Part shown: piece by piece, positions 1 to 12,197 of the stretch
How positions within the stretch are numbered: position 1 is the stretch's first letter
Layout: each line of letters begins with the position of its first letter
Origin: Lumbricus terrestris
Taxonomy: Eukaryota; Annelida; Clitellata; Crassiclitellata; Lumbricidae
DNA length: 64,000 nt
Assembly (NCBI GenBank): GCA_949752735.1
Contig: OX457046.1
Location: 32,947,769-33,011,768, forward strand
Direction of reading: 5' to 3'
Notes under the pieces: model-generated
What the model was told of the DNA's origin: nothing
The model's database searches: none
What the model saw: the letters and a program-made list of their open reading frames with translations, nothing else
Program-made: the position numbers and the translations under genes

Positions 1-781
1 CGGTCGGGGGGGGGGGGGGGGAGGGAGAGAGAAGTTCCCCCTCAGGAATGACTTCCCCAAAAAATTTGAAAGGTGTTGTTTAATATGTGTGAGTACCATT
101 CCAACCCCAGAAAAATTGTACAACTTTTGTCTACATGTGTAGCAAGCATAACATGTAATATATATAATTATATATTACAAATGATTATGTAAGTTTTTTT
201 CCCGTTGAGAATAAATCGACAAAAAGATGCAAAAGTATGGAAGTAGGCTATATAAAAGTAAAGAAGTAGCCTACTACCGGAACTCATATGTTTATCGAAT
301 ATTTTGATAGAAAGACCACCAAAAGAAGAAAGGATCGTCACCGCACTTCCCCCACAAACCTGAAATCTCACACCAACCAAAAAAAATCGGGGACTATAGA
401 TTACACACTATGCAAGCATAAATGCCATTTTACCATCTTACTTCAAACTTGCGCTATAAAAATTCACGATTATTATTCACGATTACGATGCTGCTGCATT
501 ATTCATAAGACATGTGCATAATCAGGCATAGGCCTACAGGTTCAAACAGATAAACCTTAATGCATATTCATAAGGCTTTCGCATAATCAGTGGTAAACTG
601 GTAATCCCCAACTCAAAATAATATCCAAATCGCTGCTAAAGAGATAAGCGCAATGCTAAAACTTATCTGCGAGTCCTGCACCGCAATGACCCCAATCATA
701 TCACATAAATATTATTCAATGGATTGAAGATTCAATCGGAATGAACGATCGAACGATTGGCCCGTGAGGAGGGAAGTATAC

Positions 782-918
782 GGACGGAAGTTGGATGGAT
801 GGACGAGTGAATGGATGGATGGATGGATGGATGGATGGATGGACGGACGTACGGACGCAGGGACGGACGGACGGACGGATGGATGGATGGATGTATGGAT
901 GGATGTATGGATGGATGG
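782..918. repeat. GGAT/GGAC tetranucleotide microsatellite
   Basis: An imperfect tandem run of GGAT with blocks of GGAC. Open frames on both strands across it translate to simple repeats and are not genes. Confidence 0.95.
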
Positions 919-1208
919 TGCACTAAGTACAGATGGTTTGATAAAGCAATTTTCAGTTCAGAAGGGAGCGTCCAATGAGATAAGGTAACGTGGTGGTGGA
1001 GGCATTCCTCAGACACTGACAGATGTCCCAACGGCAACGTTGTACATAATAACGATATACGCTCAGAATAATTTCAATGTTTCCTGAATTTGCTTTTTTC
1101 GGTTCAATGTAATATGATGATACATGTCGGTTCTCTTTTAGGACAAAATGACGGTCCCATTTGATTTTTATCAATGTCGACGTGTTTCAACATGATGTGT
1201 CTGTCTCT

Positions 1209-1373
1209 CAGTGGCGTAGCCAGGAATTTTTTATGTGGGTGGGGGTTTATGGCCGAAAACCCTGTTTTTTGCTATTTTTTCTTACTTAAATGGCAAAATA
1301 ACCCTAAAAAAAACCTTTTTCCGGAGCCAATGGGGGGGTTAACCCTCGAAACCCCCCCTTGCCTACGCCACTG
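1209..1373. mobile_element. hAT-type MITE, 165 bp, with perfect 8-bp TSD
   Basis: It begins CAGTGGCGTAGCCAGG and ends with the inverted form GCCTACGCCACTG. The 8 bases CTGTCTCT flank it on both sides (1201-1208 and 1374-1381), the target duplication size expected for hAT transposons. The interior is G/C-homopolymer rich and has no coding capacity. A near-identical sister copy sits in RSPH1 intron 3 at 16156-16321. Confidence 0.92.
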
Positions 1374-2498
1374 CTGTCTCTTGTGCATAGCGTGCATATA
1401 ATAAACTAAAAAGTTTAACTTAATTGAAGTCGACTAAGCTTGAACAAAATGTTAATCTAATAAGCATATACCTATAAAATTCGACTTGCCTGTTCAAGTA
1501 GGCCTGCAGTTTGACTTTGACACGTCCATGGTGTAAGTCTGTAAGATTGGTCTATAACTCTATATAATATCGCTTGTAGCTCGGAATACAATCTGCAGCT
1601 GGGAATAAAAGTCGTTGCACACGTCCTTAATTAGCCTAGGCCTACATACATGTACCTAGGCTACTCCATTATTTGCATAACTACATGCCTGCTTACAGTA
1701 ACTCTCTTGCCTACTTACTAACTTACTTATTTACTTCCTTCCTTACTTGACACAATGAAACGAGTCGATGAAGAATTGTAATCGTAATCGTAATCTCCAA
1801 ACTTCTAAAGCGCCGCTCGAAAGCCAAGCGCGCGGGACCCCAGCTTATTCGCGTTGAGTCAAAATGGATTAGGCTTACTCTAGAGTGGTCCAAAGGAGAT
1901 CCGGGTCGATCAAAGGAACGGAACTGCTACTAAGGTGGGTATCGTCTGCAGGGTCAAGAATTGGAAGGTTGATTATGAGATATAATATAATATTAATTAA
2001 TATTATATTATATTGATATTATATAATAATAAGAAACGAGTTTTTCGTCGAGATCTGATGAGTACCAGAGCAAACTCTGCAGAGTGACCTTTTGCGGGAA
2101 GAGAGTTCCAGAGGTTCTTATTTCTGTACGGCGGATGTGAGAAAGCCAACCACTCTGAAGAGCACTGCAAGCAAACGATGAAATCTAATAATAATTATTA
2201 TTGAAGATGAGTAGGTGACAAACGCATGTAGTAAAGGTGGATTTATTTAGGCTGTAAGTTCGAGCGACAGATGTAATGCAGAGATTGCGGGGCAAATCCT
2301 TGACGACCTATATGGGCCTAGGCCTATATTTTTGCGGGTTAATTCTCTGTTAGTCGGTGTGTAAAAGTAAATGCCATGTAGGCCTATATAGTTGACCTTT
2401 TCTGGTCCATTCACTTTCCTTGATAAAGAACTTCTTTTGAATCTTTTATAACGTCGATAAGCTGCAATTTGGCATCATATCTTATGCGTGTGCAACAG

Positions 2499-2698
2499 CA
2501 GTGGCGGCGCCAGGATTTGAGCTTTGGAGGGGCCGAAGCCCCCCCCCGGAGGAAATTTTGCGTTTTCATCCGCCAAAAATTTATGTCGACCCTTTTTTGT
2601 CATCTGGTCGAAAATCGTGGAAATATTTCAGTTTTGGTTGTAAAAAACCCCAGATGGCCTCTTTTTAGGGGGCCTAGCCTTTTACAGGGGGGGAACGG
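2499..2698. mobile_element. truncated hAT MITE (CAGTGGCGGCGCC family)
   Basis: It starts CAGTGGCGGCGCCAGGATTT, as do the copies at 23420 and 24081, and shares their interior (the FCGTTTTC-like stretch, 'ggcctctttttagggggcctagcc'-like end) in degenerate form. The right terminal repeat is missing, and no target duplication could be found. Confidence 0.7.
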
Positions 2699-3414
2699 TG
2701 ATTAAAAAGTTGTTTTAGTATAAGTTAATTATGGTCTCAACAGCAACTCTTCAATTTGAAAGAAAAGTAGGTATTAATTATGTGCCGAATACAATTTATT
2801 ACTCGTGTTTTTATTGGATTTTTATGCTTCATCCACCGTTATTGACTCTTTCAGATGAATGCACTCTGCTCTGCATTGGCTTCAGCCTACCCGTGTGATC
2901 GCATCAATAGTCTGTAGACTTTGAAGAAAGTCAATACTATTTTCTTTAGCTTCACATCTTGCTTCAAGCCGAATCGAAATTGGTCTGTTCCTGGGTCGTC
3001 TCTGATTAAGCATGTAGGCCTATATTATAGGCCATGGGCCATGACCATGCTGCATCAATTAAAAGCAATTAAAATGATCATCTGCCCTATATTAGTTTTG
3101 AGATCAGTCGACAATAGGCCTATTATTAACGTGAGTGACGAATTTAAGAGTAATAAAGTTTATAGAAATAATATTACAATGGTGTTGATAGTACGAAAAA
3201 TATTTTTCCGAGGGAACCAATTTGTTGACTGCAGTGGAGTTTGATTGATTTTGACATTTTAGACCTTGTTTAAAAACCCAAAGCTGTAATGATGGTGGAT
3301 TAAACCTCAAAAGCCAAGTTTAAATGCAGCTCTATTTCTATAGGCAGCTCCAAAATTTGATTCAACTGAAAAATGACATATTATTTACGATGGTATTCGG
3401 ACGTCTCGTCAACA

Positions 3415-3512
3415 GACTGTTCGTCAAGGACTGTTCGTCGAGGACTGTTCGTCAAGGACTGTTCGTCAAGGATTGTTCATCAAGGACTGTTTGTCAATGA
3501 CTGTTCGTCAAG
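3415..3512. repeat. seven copies of a 14-bp tandem repeat
   Basis: The unit is GACTGTTCGTCAAG, repeated seven times with a few substitutions (for example GATTGTTCATCAAG). No gene overlaps it. Confidence 0.9.
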
Positions 3513-4072
3513 TTGGTACCATCTTCAGAGTCTTTGAATAGCATTCCCCTTATAGAAGCTTTAACAGCGTTCGCTGAGGCAGTCTATAGACTACCATTCC
3601 ACTGGATGGTCTGGTCAGTGGTCAATATGTCTTGCACAGAAGAATTTCTGCCTTAATGTTTCTTTTCACTTCTTAAATGATCTACGATACTTAGGAAGAC
3701 GGTCGCTAATTCGGACGAGCTCTTGCTTTGTAAGGCGAAGTGGGCGGGTTAGAGCCCAAAGGCAGTTAGTTACTTGTTTGGTACACCATCTATCAGTGTT
3801 TAGTCTATAGTCCCATGCTTGGGAATTCAGGTTTCTGGGAGGGAGACAAACGGACGTTTTGGGCGGAACTTTAACCGCTCAGCCAAACATCAACGACACC
3901 CTTTGATCGAAATGCTAAATTTCCGAGGAGGAAATCTTGCGTATAACATTTTCTGGAGGGGAATGGCACGTACATGCATATTGTATATCCACGCGAACAA
4001 CAGATTAACTCTTGTTAAATCAAATTTTAAGCAAATTTGATATAACAAGAGGCAGCTTGAAAGGATGTCCCC

Positions 4073-4247
4073 CAGTGCTTAAAGTGTGGAAAAATAAGTG
4101 CCTGGACGCCCCTTACCTTTCCAAAAGAAGTGCCTGGACGCCCCTTATCTTTCCAGTCTGTGCTCGCCAATAAGCTGGACGGTGTTCAGATTTTAAAAGA
4201 AGTGCATGGACGCCGTCCGTGACCGTCCAGTCACACTTTAAACCCTG
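4073..4247. mobile_element. probable small hAT MITE
   Basis: The left end CAGTGCTTAAAGTGTG is inverted at the right end (CACACTTTAAACCCTG) with two mismatches. The flanking octamers ATGTCCCC and ATGATCCC agree at six of eight positions, consistent with an aged 8-bp target duplication. The interior repeats a segment reading AAGTGCCTGGACGCCCCTTA. It is non-coding. Confidence 0.55.
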
Positions 4248-5034
4248 ATGATCCCTCTTCCGAATAGACATTTGTCCTCACGATGAGGTGGCAAGAGCTG
4301 ATGGATATGGTGGCCAAAGAACTGCGCTTTCAGGAGAAGCTTCTAATCTGCTCGACTCAGCTCGAGCAATTATAACTCTTCCGCGGTATGAATCTCCTCA
4401 CGTGAGTCAGGCCTATTTGTCATCTATATTATAGACCTACAAGGTCCTACAGGTAGAGTTAAAATTTCTTATTAATATCTGAAACCTGAGGGATTATAGC
4501 TAGATACCTCGGGTAAAAAAATAATAACAATAACAATATAGTAACCTAATTATCGCAATTTATATGGCGCCATGACACGACCATGACGTTATACAAGGGG
4601 CTATTATAAATCGCATCATATAATTATTGCTACAAGACATTTTGTAAAGTGTCACTTAGGAGCCTTTCATAAGCGCTCGGCCGGGTGGGCCCGTTACTGT
4701 TTCTCAGCCTTTTTCTGTACGGTACCTAATGTGAGGGTGTCGTTATTTATGCTACCATTAACATTTTTATTCCGACCTGATTAATTTTTTGTGAACGGCT
4801 TGTAATATTCCGGGTTGTTCAGTAATCCGATGCAAGCGATTTAACTGATGCAGGATATTCTTTGGCCTACATATAATATAGGAGCCCTGGTTAGCGGGGC
4901 CGACCACAATTTTAGTTCTCCTGTGTAACCATGCAGCTTTTAGCGTTTTATGACTTTCGCAGACTTCAGTGACTTCTCTGTATTTGTTGGAACTGAAATA
5001 GTCTATGGTTGTCGGATAAATAGATAAATATCCG

Positions 5035-5035
<1 letters not shown>

Positions 5036-5074
<39 letters not shown>

Positions 5075-5110
5075 TTATATATATATATGCATACATATAA
5101 ATATATATAT
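5036..5110. repeat. (TA)n microsatellite
   Basis: A run of TA dinucleotides interrupted around 5070-5090. Tyr-Ile repeat ORFs across it are artefacts. Confidence 0.9.
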
Positions 5111-6084
5111 AATATCATAGCAATGTATACGTCTAGGCCTATGTTTTCTTGACATTCTTGAACTTGCTCCGTCAATTTGATGTTTTCCATTCTTTCCTTT
5201 AGAATTACTCCAGAAGATGCAGCCTTTGTAACAAGTTTGAGGTCTCAATCGGAAACTGCGCACTGCGGAGGAAGACAACACCCCAAATCAGGGAACAGGT
5301 CGGACCGGAACGCACCGGAACGCCGTTCCGGTTCCTTTTTTGACGACCGGAACGCCGTTCCGGTTCCTTTTTATAAAATAATTCTTGCATGTACGGCGTC
5401 GTTTTTTATTTCGTATAATTTTCTCTGCGCCCATGTTGAGCTCAGCCCTAGTCATGCAGAGTCCATGTATACACATCATCGATATTAATAGGTCTAAATA
5501 TAGATATCGATGATACACATAGGTAAACCCTCTGTCTCATTCTCCTTTTGGATGACTCCATTAATTTATAGCGCCAACTATATTTTTATTTCTAAGTTAA
5601 AATGACTCCATATGTTTTAGCAAGCCTATATATATAAATTCTAATCATATGACACCAAAATCATAACAATTGGTCAAGGGATGCAGAATTATGTGTATTT
5701 TAGCATTTTTATGTTGTCGATCGGGACTCGAGACATATAAAAAATTAATAACTCCGTTACCGCTTACATTTTTTACACATGATATTTTATTAGGGCCTAT
5801 ATTCTGAAATGAACGGACTTCGTACACAAAGTTGGAATATCTGCAAATAGTTGAAGAAATAAAAAGTTATTTAATGAGATGTAACTTTTAGGAAAAAAAT
5901 AATGAATTTTAACAAACTAAACTGCCGGTAGAGGGCAGAAGATGCAATGCAAAATTATAATTTGTTTTAGCTTTATTTTTTACATTTCACTCCACCATAA
6001 AGTCGATACAGTTCCATTAATTTCTCTATTTAAACAGAGAACGAGGTTAATTTAAGTTTTACGACTAGTTTAAATACTAAGGCG

Positions 6085-9000
6085 ATGAAGCGCTTGAGAG
6101 ACGCCGATCTGCTGAATTACTTTTCAAAAAGACGCAACCCATTGACGACGGAAAGGTTTGAATATTGTTTACTGTCCATGGCATGCATGTTATTAATCAG
6201 AGAAGTTAAGGCTCAGTCGATGGCAAATGAAAAAGGTAATAGAAGAATAAGAAGCGGAATGACTGAAAACAATTATGAAAATGTTGACTTCAAAATAAGA
6301 AAGTAATAAAGAGAAAGGTTATAAATCAATAGACCTACGTTAATCAATAACACCTTTAGGCCTATTGTTCACCGAAAAGTGTACATCTATAATCACGGTA
6401 GTAATCATAATTATTATTGTGTAACTAGAGCTATAGGCGGCTTATGCAGACTGCAGAGGACAATGTCAATGGGAAACCTCAAGTATACCTATCGTATCTC
6501 AAAACTTCTATAGCGCCCACGAGAGCGGAGTCGTGAGAACCAGCTTATTCACAGGCGCCTAGTGGTACCGTAGACCTATACATTGCGGTTGGTAGGTTAA
6601 TTTTTGTAGGCCTATTATATAGACAACGAGAAGCCATAGCCTATTTCTTCTGCCTTTCCAGGAAGCCGAACGCGACTGGTTATGCCATTAATGACTGTAT
6701 ACCTAAAGATGAAGAAGAGTTCCATGTGATCCGCATACACGGAGATGGCAAATGTCTATTTCGAAGTGTCGCCGTTGCATCAAGCGTAGAGTTAAGAACA
6801 GCAAGGCGAACAGTTTTCAGCTGTCCAACAGACAAGAAACTGATAATGCTTGAAGAAGGTCTAGCTGATCAACTCCAGCAGGACGTCCTTTCTGTTCTTC
6901 GAAGTAACATAGCAGCTCTGAAGGAGGTAACATGCAATATGGGATTTCTGTTGGATAATAAAGTGGGAGAAAGCTTTCCGACGGTTGAAGATCGGATAGA
7001 AAGTGTGGAAACCACAGGCTACGCAGGCTATTTGGAAATTTTGGTTTTAGCGTACATACTGAACACACAGTTTAGAATTTACACGAGGCAGCAACCCACT
7101 GACAAATCTTACACACTGTTCTGCAATCTACCACCTGATTCTGGTGTGAAATACTCAGATTCAATCTGTCTGCTGTACTTAAGGGATACAACGTCACATG
7201 CAGGCCATTATGATTTGATGGTTCCAAAGTGGAAAATAACTCAACCAACTGCGATAAAGGAGCGTGTGCGAACAAGAGATAAACCTTTCATGCAGTTTTT
7301 AAACCTCACCCTTTCTTCATTAACATCAGACTCAATAACAACAGGTACTTCAGACGTCAATCGCCTACCGCCACAAGAAGAGTCTAAACAAGCAAGTGAT
7401 GAAGAGATTTCAGGTATGAAGATTGATGACTATGGGAGCGACCAGACTGACGATAGTGTAACCAACAGTTCAGAGCTGCAAACAGACAAAGCACCGTATC
7501 CTGCCATTTGGACTGCAAAGCAAGCAGAGGACTTTAGCGTCCACAATCCATGGCTGAAATTTTCAAATGGATGTCTAGGTTGCAAAATTTGCCAACAAAT
7601 AACAAACTATGGTGCTTTCAAGAAAAACGGCTTAAAAATTTCAGCACCGTGGTCCACTTGTTCAGTCACATACAATGGCAAGCATAGACAGAGCCAGCTA
7701 AGCTCACTAAGGAAGAAGATTCATGAACATGCCAATGGTCAGCAGCATACATTGGCTGAAGAAATCGTCCAAAAGGCCAGTGCGAATGTCATGGAGACAG
7801 TTGTAGCTGAGCAGCAAAAACATCTCTACGATAGCACAACCAGAGTTTTCCGGTCTGTTTATTCTCTAATGAAGAACAACCGGCCTTTCACTGACTTGCC
7901 ATCATTGATTAACTTGCAGGCTAAAAATGGACTGGACATGGGCATCATTTTACATTCCGAAACAACAGCAGCTGACATTTCAGGACTGATTGGATCAGAA
8001 ATGAGAGCAAAACTGTGTGCTGAAGTAATTAGTTCTGGTTCCAAAATTGCGCTTATCATGGATGAATCGACTACCATAGCCTCAAAGTCTGTTTTGATTT
8101 TATACATTCGTGCGGCTGTCCGTAACACAGTTACTTCATTCTTTCTGGATCTCGTGGAGATGAACGGATGTGGAGCTGATGATATTGTTCGTGCTGTCAT
8201 GAAGACTCTTTTGTTGCACGGGTTCAAAGATGAATACTTAGCAAGCCATCTGATTGCCGTATGCAGTGATGGTGCCAGTGTAATGGTTGGCCATAACAGC
8301 GGCGTGCTGAAAACACTTGAAGACAAATTTCCAGGCATTATTCGATGGCACTGTCTGTGTCACAGAATCGAGCTTAGTGTTGGAGACACTTTGGTAGAAG
8401 TAAGTGGTGTAAATCATTTCAAACACTTCATGGACAAATTATATAGTGTATACAGCCAATCACCAAAAAACCAGCGAGAGTTAGCTGCTTGTGCAGCAGC
8501 ACTAGACATACAGCTGCAGAAGGTCGGAAAGATATTTACAGTTCGCTGGGTTGCGTCAAGCTACAGAGCCGTGCTGGCTGTCCACAGAAACTACAATGCT
8601 CTTTACAATCACTTTAAATCTGCCGCTGGCGATGCGCGTAGAGACAATACGCAGCGGCAGCAGTACCGCGGACTTGCAGATGCTTTGGCATCTGAGGCAT
8701 TCGTGCTTAACCTGGGATTGATGATAGACGCTTTGCAAGAACTCAATAATATTTCACAAGAGCTGCAGAGAGACGATATCACACTTTCACGTGCGTATCA
8801 AGTGATGAATCGCACAATACGTGCACTGGAGAAAATGAAAGAAGAGCATCCACTGCACATTACGGAATCAGTCGATGGTGTTGCTGAACAGAAATATCGC
8901 AATGTCCAAATAATTTCACACAGGATTGGAAGTCGCAAACAGGTTGCGATTGAACGCAATCAGTTTCTTCAGAGTCTGGCCGATAACTTGCGTAGTCGCC

Positions 9001-9951
9001 TTTATACGGTTATTGCTTCCAACGTTTCTGCTGAGAACACAGCTCAGTCATCCCGGAATAAATCAGAATTTGAAGAACTAATTTCACAGGTAACGACTAA
9101 ACTTACATATAATTAGGCCTATGCCTATAATTATGATAGGTCCTACTGCATTTCATGAACTTTCAGCCCCTCTGAGTAAGGATCTTGAAGGAATGCTATA
9201 GGGCCTAATTATATAATTGTTGTCGATTGATTGATTATTGATATGGCAATTAGGTCTAGGCCTATGTGTTTCTTTTTGCTTCTTAATTATGATAGGTCCT
9301 ACTGCATTTCATGAACTTTCAGCCCCTCTGAGTAAGGATCTTGAAGGAATGCTACAGGGCCTAATTATATAATTGTTGTCGATTGATTGATTATTGATAT
9401 GGCAATTAGGTCTAGGCCTATGTGTTTCTTTTTGCTTCTTAGTTCATTAGAGATAATAAAACCAATATCCATTATTGTGTCATCAGTTGCAGGTGCTGAA
9501 CAAACACTCGTGGCCAGCGGACGTGACAACACCCTGGAACGACGGTGAACAGCGACTTGCCAAACTTTGCATGAGACTGCGTGTCGACGTTGATAAGACC
9601 CGTAGAGGCTTCCGAGATTTCATTGATAATGGGGGTTCCAGTATACCTGATGACATGACGGATATCAATTTCGCTGTCAGCACAATCCCTGTAACATCAG
9701 CGGATGCCGAACGTGGCTTCAGTACAATGAACATAATATGTACGCCTCTTCGGAATAGGCTAGGTGTTGACCGTTTATCCAAATTAATTTTTGTGAAACT
9801 TGTTGGGCCGTCCTTGCAGGACTTCAACCCGCTTCCGTATGTGAAGAAATGGTTGGCTGTCGGTCACCGTGGCGCATTTGAAAATCAGTCCAGGAAATGC
9901 GAGGACCGAGAAGAGCCACGTTACTATCACATGCGGAAAATATTTGACTGA
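6085..9951 (+). CDS. OTU-domain hAT transposase (KIAA1586/ZMYM-like), three exons
   Basis: Exons are 6085-6155, 6662-9089 and 9493-9951. The introns are GT-AG, in phases 2 and 0, and the join gives 985 aa. The N-terminus has a short basic segment (DLLNYFSKRR). An OTU cysteine protease-like domain follows, with the Asp-Gly-Lys-Cys motif (D52, C55) and the Gly-His-Tyr motif (H206). Next come a Cys-rich zinc region (CLGCKICQQ) and a hAT RNase H-like transposase core with candidate catalytic D491 (MDEST), D560 (CSDGAS) and E906 (SADAERGFS). The last of these lies in the C-terminal hAT dimerisation domain, encoded by exon 3. The hAT core would catalyse DNA cleavage and joining; the OTU part would be predicted to act on ubiquitin-like conjugates. 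Its place inside a transposon with target duplications argues against a domesticated host gene. The ATG at 6085 was chosen because its exon joins in phase to the OTU motif. Confidence 0.85.
9129..9440. repeat. two 156-bp tandem copies in transposase intron 2
   Basis: Copies 9129-9284 and 9285-9440 appear to differ at a single base (GCTATAGGG versus GCTACAGGG). Each contains a SINE-tail-like segment (CTCTGAGTAAGGATCTTGAAG) followed by a GATT repeat. They lie wholly within the second intron and end just upstream of its acceptor region. Confidence 0.9.
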
Positions 9952-10626
9952 ATTTAATGGCTTTTGCTATTGTCTATGCAACTACTAACAATTTTATTTC
10001 ATTGTGTTATTTCTTAACTGGAATATTTCGTTTCATTATTTTCGTATTGCATCTTTGCATAGTGCTAGTGTAGTAGTGTCAGATGTGCACAGACTATAAA
10101 GTTGAGAGAACTAATCCGTGTCAATAATCGCCTATAGAAGCCAGACACATTGCATAATAACAGTAGTCCATAGCCAACAACTATTATTATTTTCATGCAT
10201 TGCTTTTGACTCCATGTTTAGCTAAAAATAATAAGCAGTCTGATTATTTCATGGCAGGCCCTAATAATATGAAAGTAGGCCTACCAGTATCCTACACAGT
10301 AATTTTTATCGGTAACCTAAGTAGCTCAAAGTGCAATGAAGAATCCGGGTGAAACGAGTTGGCTCTAAGGAATTCCGCATAAATAAATAGTGGATGAGAA
10401 AGAGATTACTTATCACAGAACGTCTAAGAATCCAGTGGTAAAAATAGCAAAATTAGTAAAATGAAGTGGCTAAAACGGGCTCTATTCAGCAGCAATTGCC
10501 CTAAAATCCGTTGTCGGCTGGGGCTTCGCCCCAGACCCCACTGGGGGAGCTCACGACGCTCCCCCAGACCCCCTAGTCGTGAGTGTCCGGCGTTCCGGTT
10601 CCTTTTTCTTTAGGGCGGGATCCCTG
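9952..10626. other. 3' non-coding part of the hAT element
   Basis: AT-rich sequence after the transposase stop codon, followed by a GC-rich inverted repeat (a GGGGCTTCGCCCC hairpin and a GGGGGAGC/GCTCCCCC pair) and the right transposon end. No further gene is visible. Confidence 0.6.
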
Positions 10627-11034
10627 CCCCAAATGTAACCTTCCGGAAGAGACATCCCGTGATAACCGCGTTGACTCTTAGTTCCTAGGCCTACACCTCG
10701 ATCCAGCGTCCCTCGAGGCCAGCATCGCGGACACGTGGACTCGATAGCAGTAGAGCTGCGTCTGACGAATCTACGAGTAGGCGGGGACAGTCGCGTGACA
10801 TATGTATCTGCTCAGGACGCTGGGAACACTGACAACAGTAGGTCTATCGATAAGAGAAGGTTAATAAGATGCCGATTGGTTGGGCCGACTTCGGACGCCG
10901 CATAGCTTATTCGGGAGGGACGTTTGACTACATATAGGCCTAGGCTACTGGATTTCTCATTCGTCTTCCTCTTTGTTTCAGAATAAACACAATCACAGTT
11001 TCAGTTATAGGCTACAGTCGCTACACTGTTTTTT

Positions 11035-11280
11035 CCATCTGTGGTCTTCTGGAAACTGAATACGCTCCTTTGCGTTCTAAAGACTCAATGCAGCAAGTTC
11101 TTGTTCTTCTGTGGTCTCCTAGCAGCGGAACCCGTTTCTTAGTGGTCTCCTGGCAACGGAACATGTTCCGCTGTGTTCCCCTAGTAGCAGTTCTTGTTCC
11201 CCTGTGGTCACCCAGCAATGGAACCCGTTCCTCTGTCGTCTTCTGGCAAATGAATACGGTTCTTTGCGTTTGCTTAGCCG
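11035..11280. repeat. degenerate tandem repeat, unit about 40 bp
   Basis: A recurring phrase of the type GTGGTCTCCTAGCAGCGGAAC appears about six times with substitutions. Both strands stay open across it, which produces spurious ORFs. The surrounding DNA from 10635 to 12197 shows no other gene; its right end should contain the RSPH1 5' untranslated region and promoter, which I could not delimit. Confidence 0.75.
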
Positions 11281-12197
11281 TGGACTAAAAGAGAGTTTGT
11301 TCAGTTTGTTTCATAAATTCTCAAACGCCTTCCTATTGCTAATGACTGGCTGTTCACTGCTCAACATTTTTTATTAGGTTGGGGCCGTTGGGCCTAATAT
11401 TAGCCTATACAGCCCCACAGGCTACTTTCGCCTGTGCCAGAAGTAGGCCTAGCCTATTTATTGACAAATTTGACAAGACCCATGGCGCGAATTACCTTTA
11501 AGTTAAGGAACGCCTTTCAAACAGTCTATTGATCCTGGGCGGTCTAGAAATCGGATTTATATAACTATTATCTGAACAAGATCGAGCTCTAGTCTAGTGT
11601 ATGAGTTGTTAGTTTGCTTTGGGCTTTGGCTTTATGATGGCTTACTTTCGTTTGGGCGTTCCGTAGAACCGATGAGCAGACGGTGTAGCTGCTAAGCAAA
11701 GACTAGCAATCGCCATCCTGGAAACATTGCAGCGCCACCACCGATCGATTGACGGGATTGGGCATTCCTTTCTTTAACAAACAGTCTTGTATGACCTGTC
11801 CTGGAAAATACAAATAGCTTGAAAATGAGAGCATATTTTGTGAATTAAAGTGTTGTGTATTACCACACATTATTCTTGTTTTATCAGAGTAAAACTCGGT
11901 GAAAAATTTAAAAATAAACGCATAGGTAATAATGGTTAGATGGCGGTAAATGGTAAAAAGACGTAATTGAGAATCGTTCAAAATGATATTTACTCTGTGT
12001 CGGTTTCTAGAATTGAAAGTTTTGAAATAAATTTCTGTTTGTTAAATATCTATTTTATTCGAAAGTTGGTCTATTGTTAGATTGATATAAATTATAGAGT
12101 TCTTAGAGTAAGTTCATTTGACGACAATTGACGAGACGAAGTATTAAAGTTAGTAGTTTACTGTTAAACTTCGTAGGAGACAGTTTCACTCGCGAAT

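Larger units (their letters stand above)
1..5280. other. gene-free flank with small repeats
   Basis: No coding exon could be supported here. The stretch opens with a G homopolymer and contains simple repeats, three MITE-like insertions listed separately, an AT-rich palindromic patch near 1980-2030 and a reverse SINE-tail fragment near 1794-1860. The remaining sequence is AT-rich with many AGGCCTA motifs. Open frames here are short and carry no recognisable domain. Confidence 0.6.
5289..10626 (+). mobile_element. autonomous hAT transposon carrying an OTU-transposase gene
   Basis: Both flanks carry the octamer CCCCAAAT (5281-5288 and 10627-10634), and both ends read CAGGGA inward, so the 5,338-bp interval has the termini and target duplication of a hAT element. 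The terminal inverted repeats are short. Subterminal CCGGAACGCCG-type motifs occur near both ends (5316-5370 and about 10586-10605). The element encloses a complete three-exon gene (6085-9951). An inner GC-rich inverted repeat lies at about 10510-10580. An intact gene plus a perfect duplication argues for a relatively recent insertion; activity cannot be judged from sequence alone. Confidence 0.88.

Noticed and set aside
4767..5096. 109-aa minus-strand ORF
   Set aside because: Its N-terminus is a (TA)n microsatellite translation and the rest has no recognisable pattern.
10801..11020. Possible LTR end (AATAAA-like sequence then ACACAATCACAG)
   Set aside because: No second LTR, primer-binding site or retroviral ORF was found nearby.
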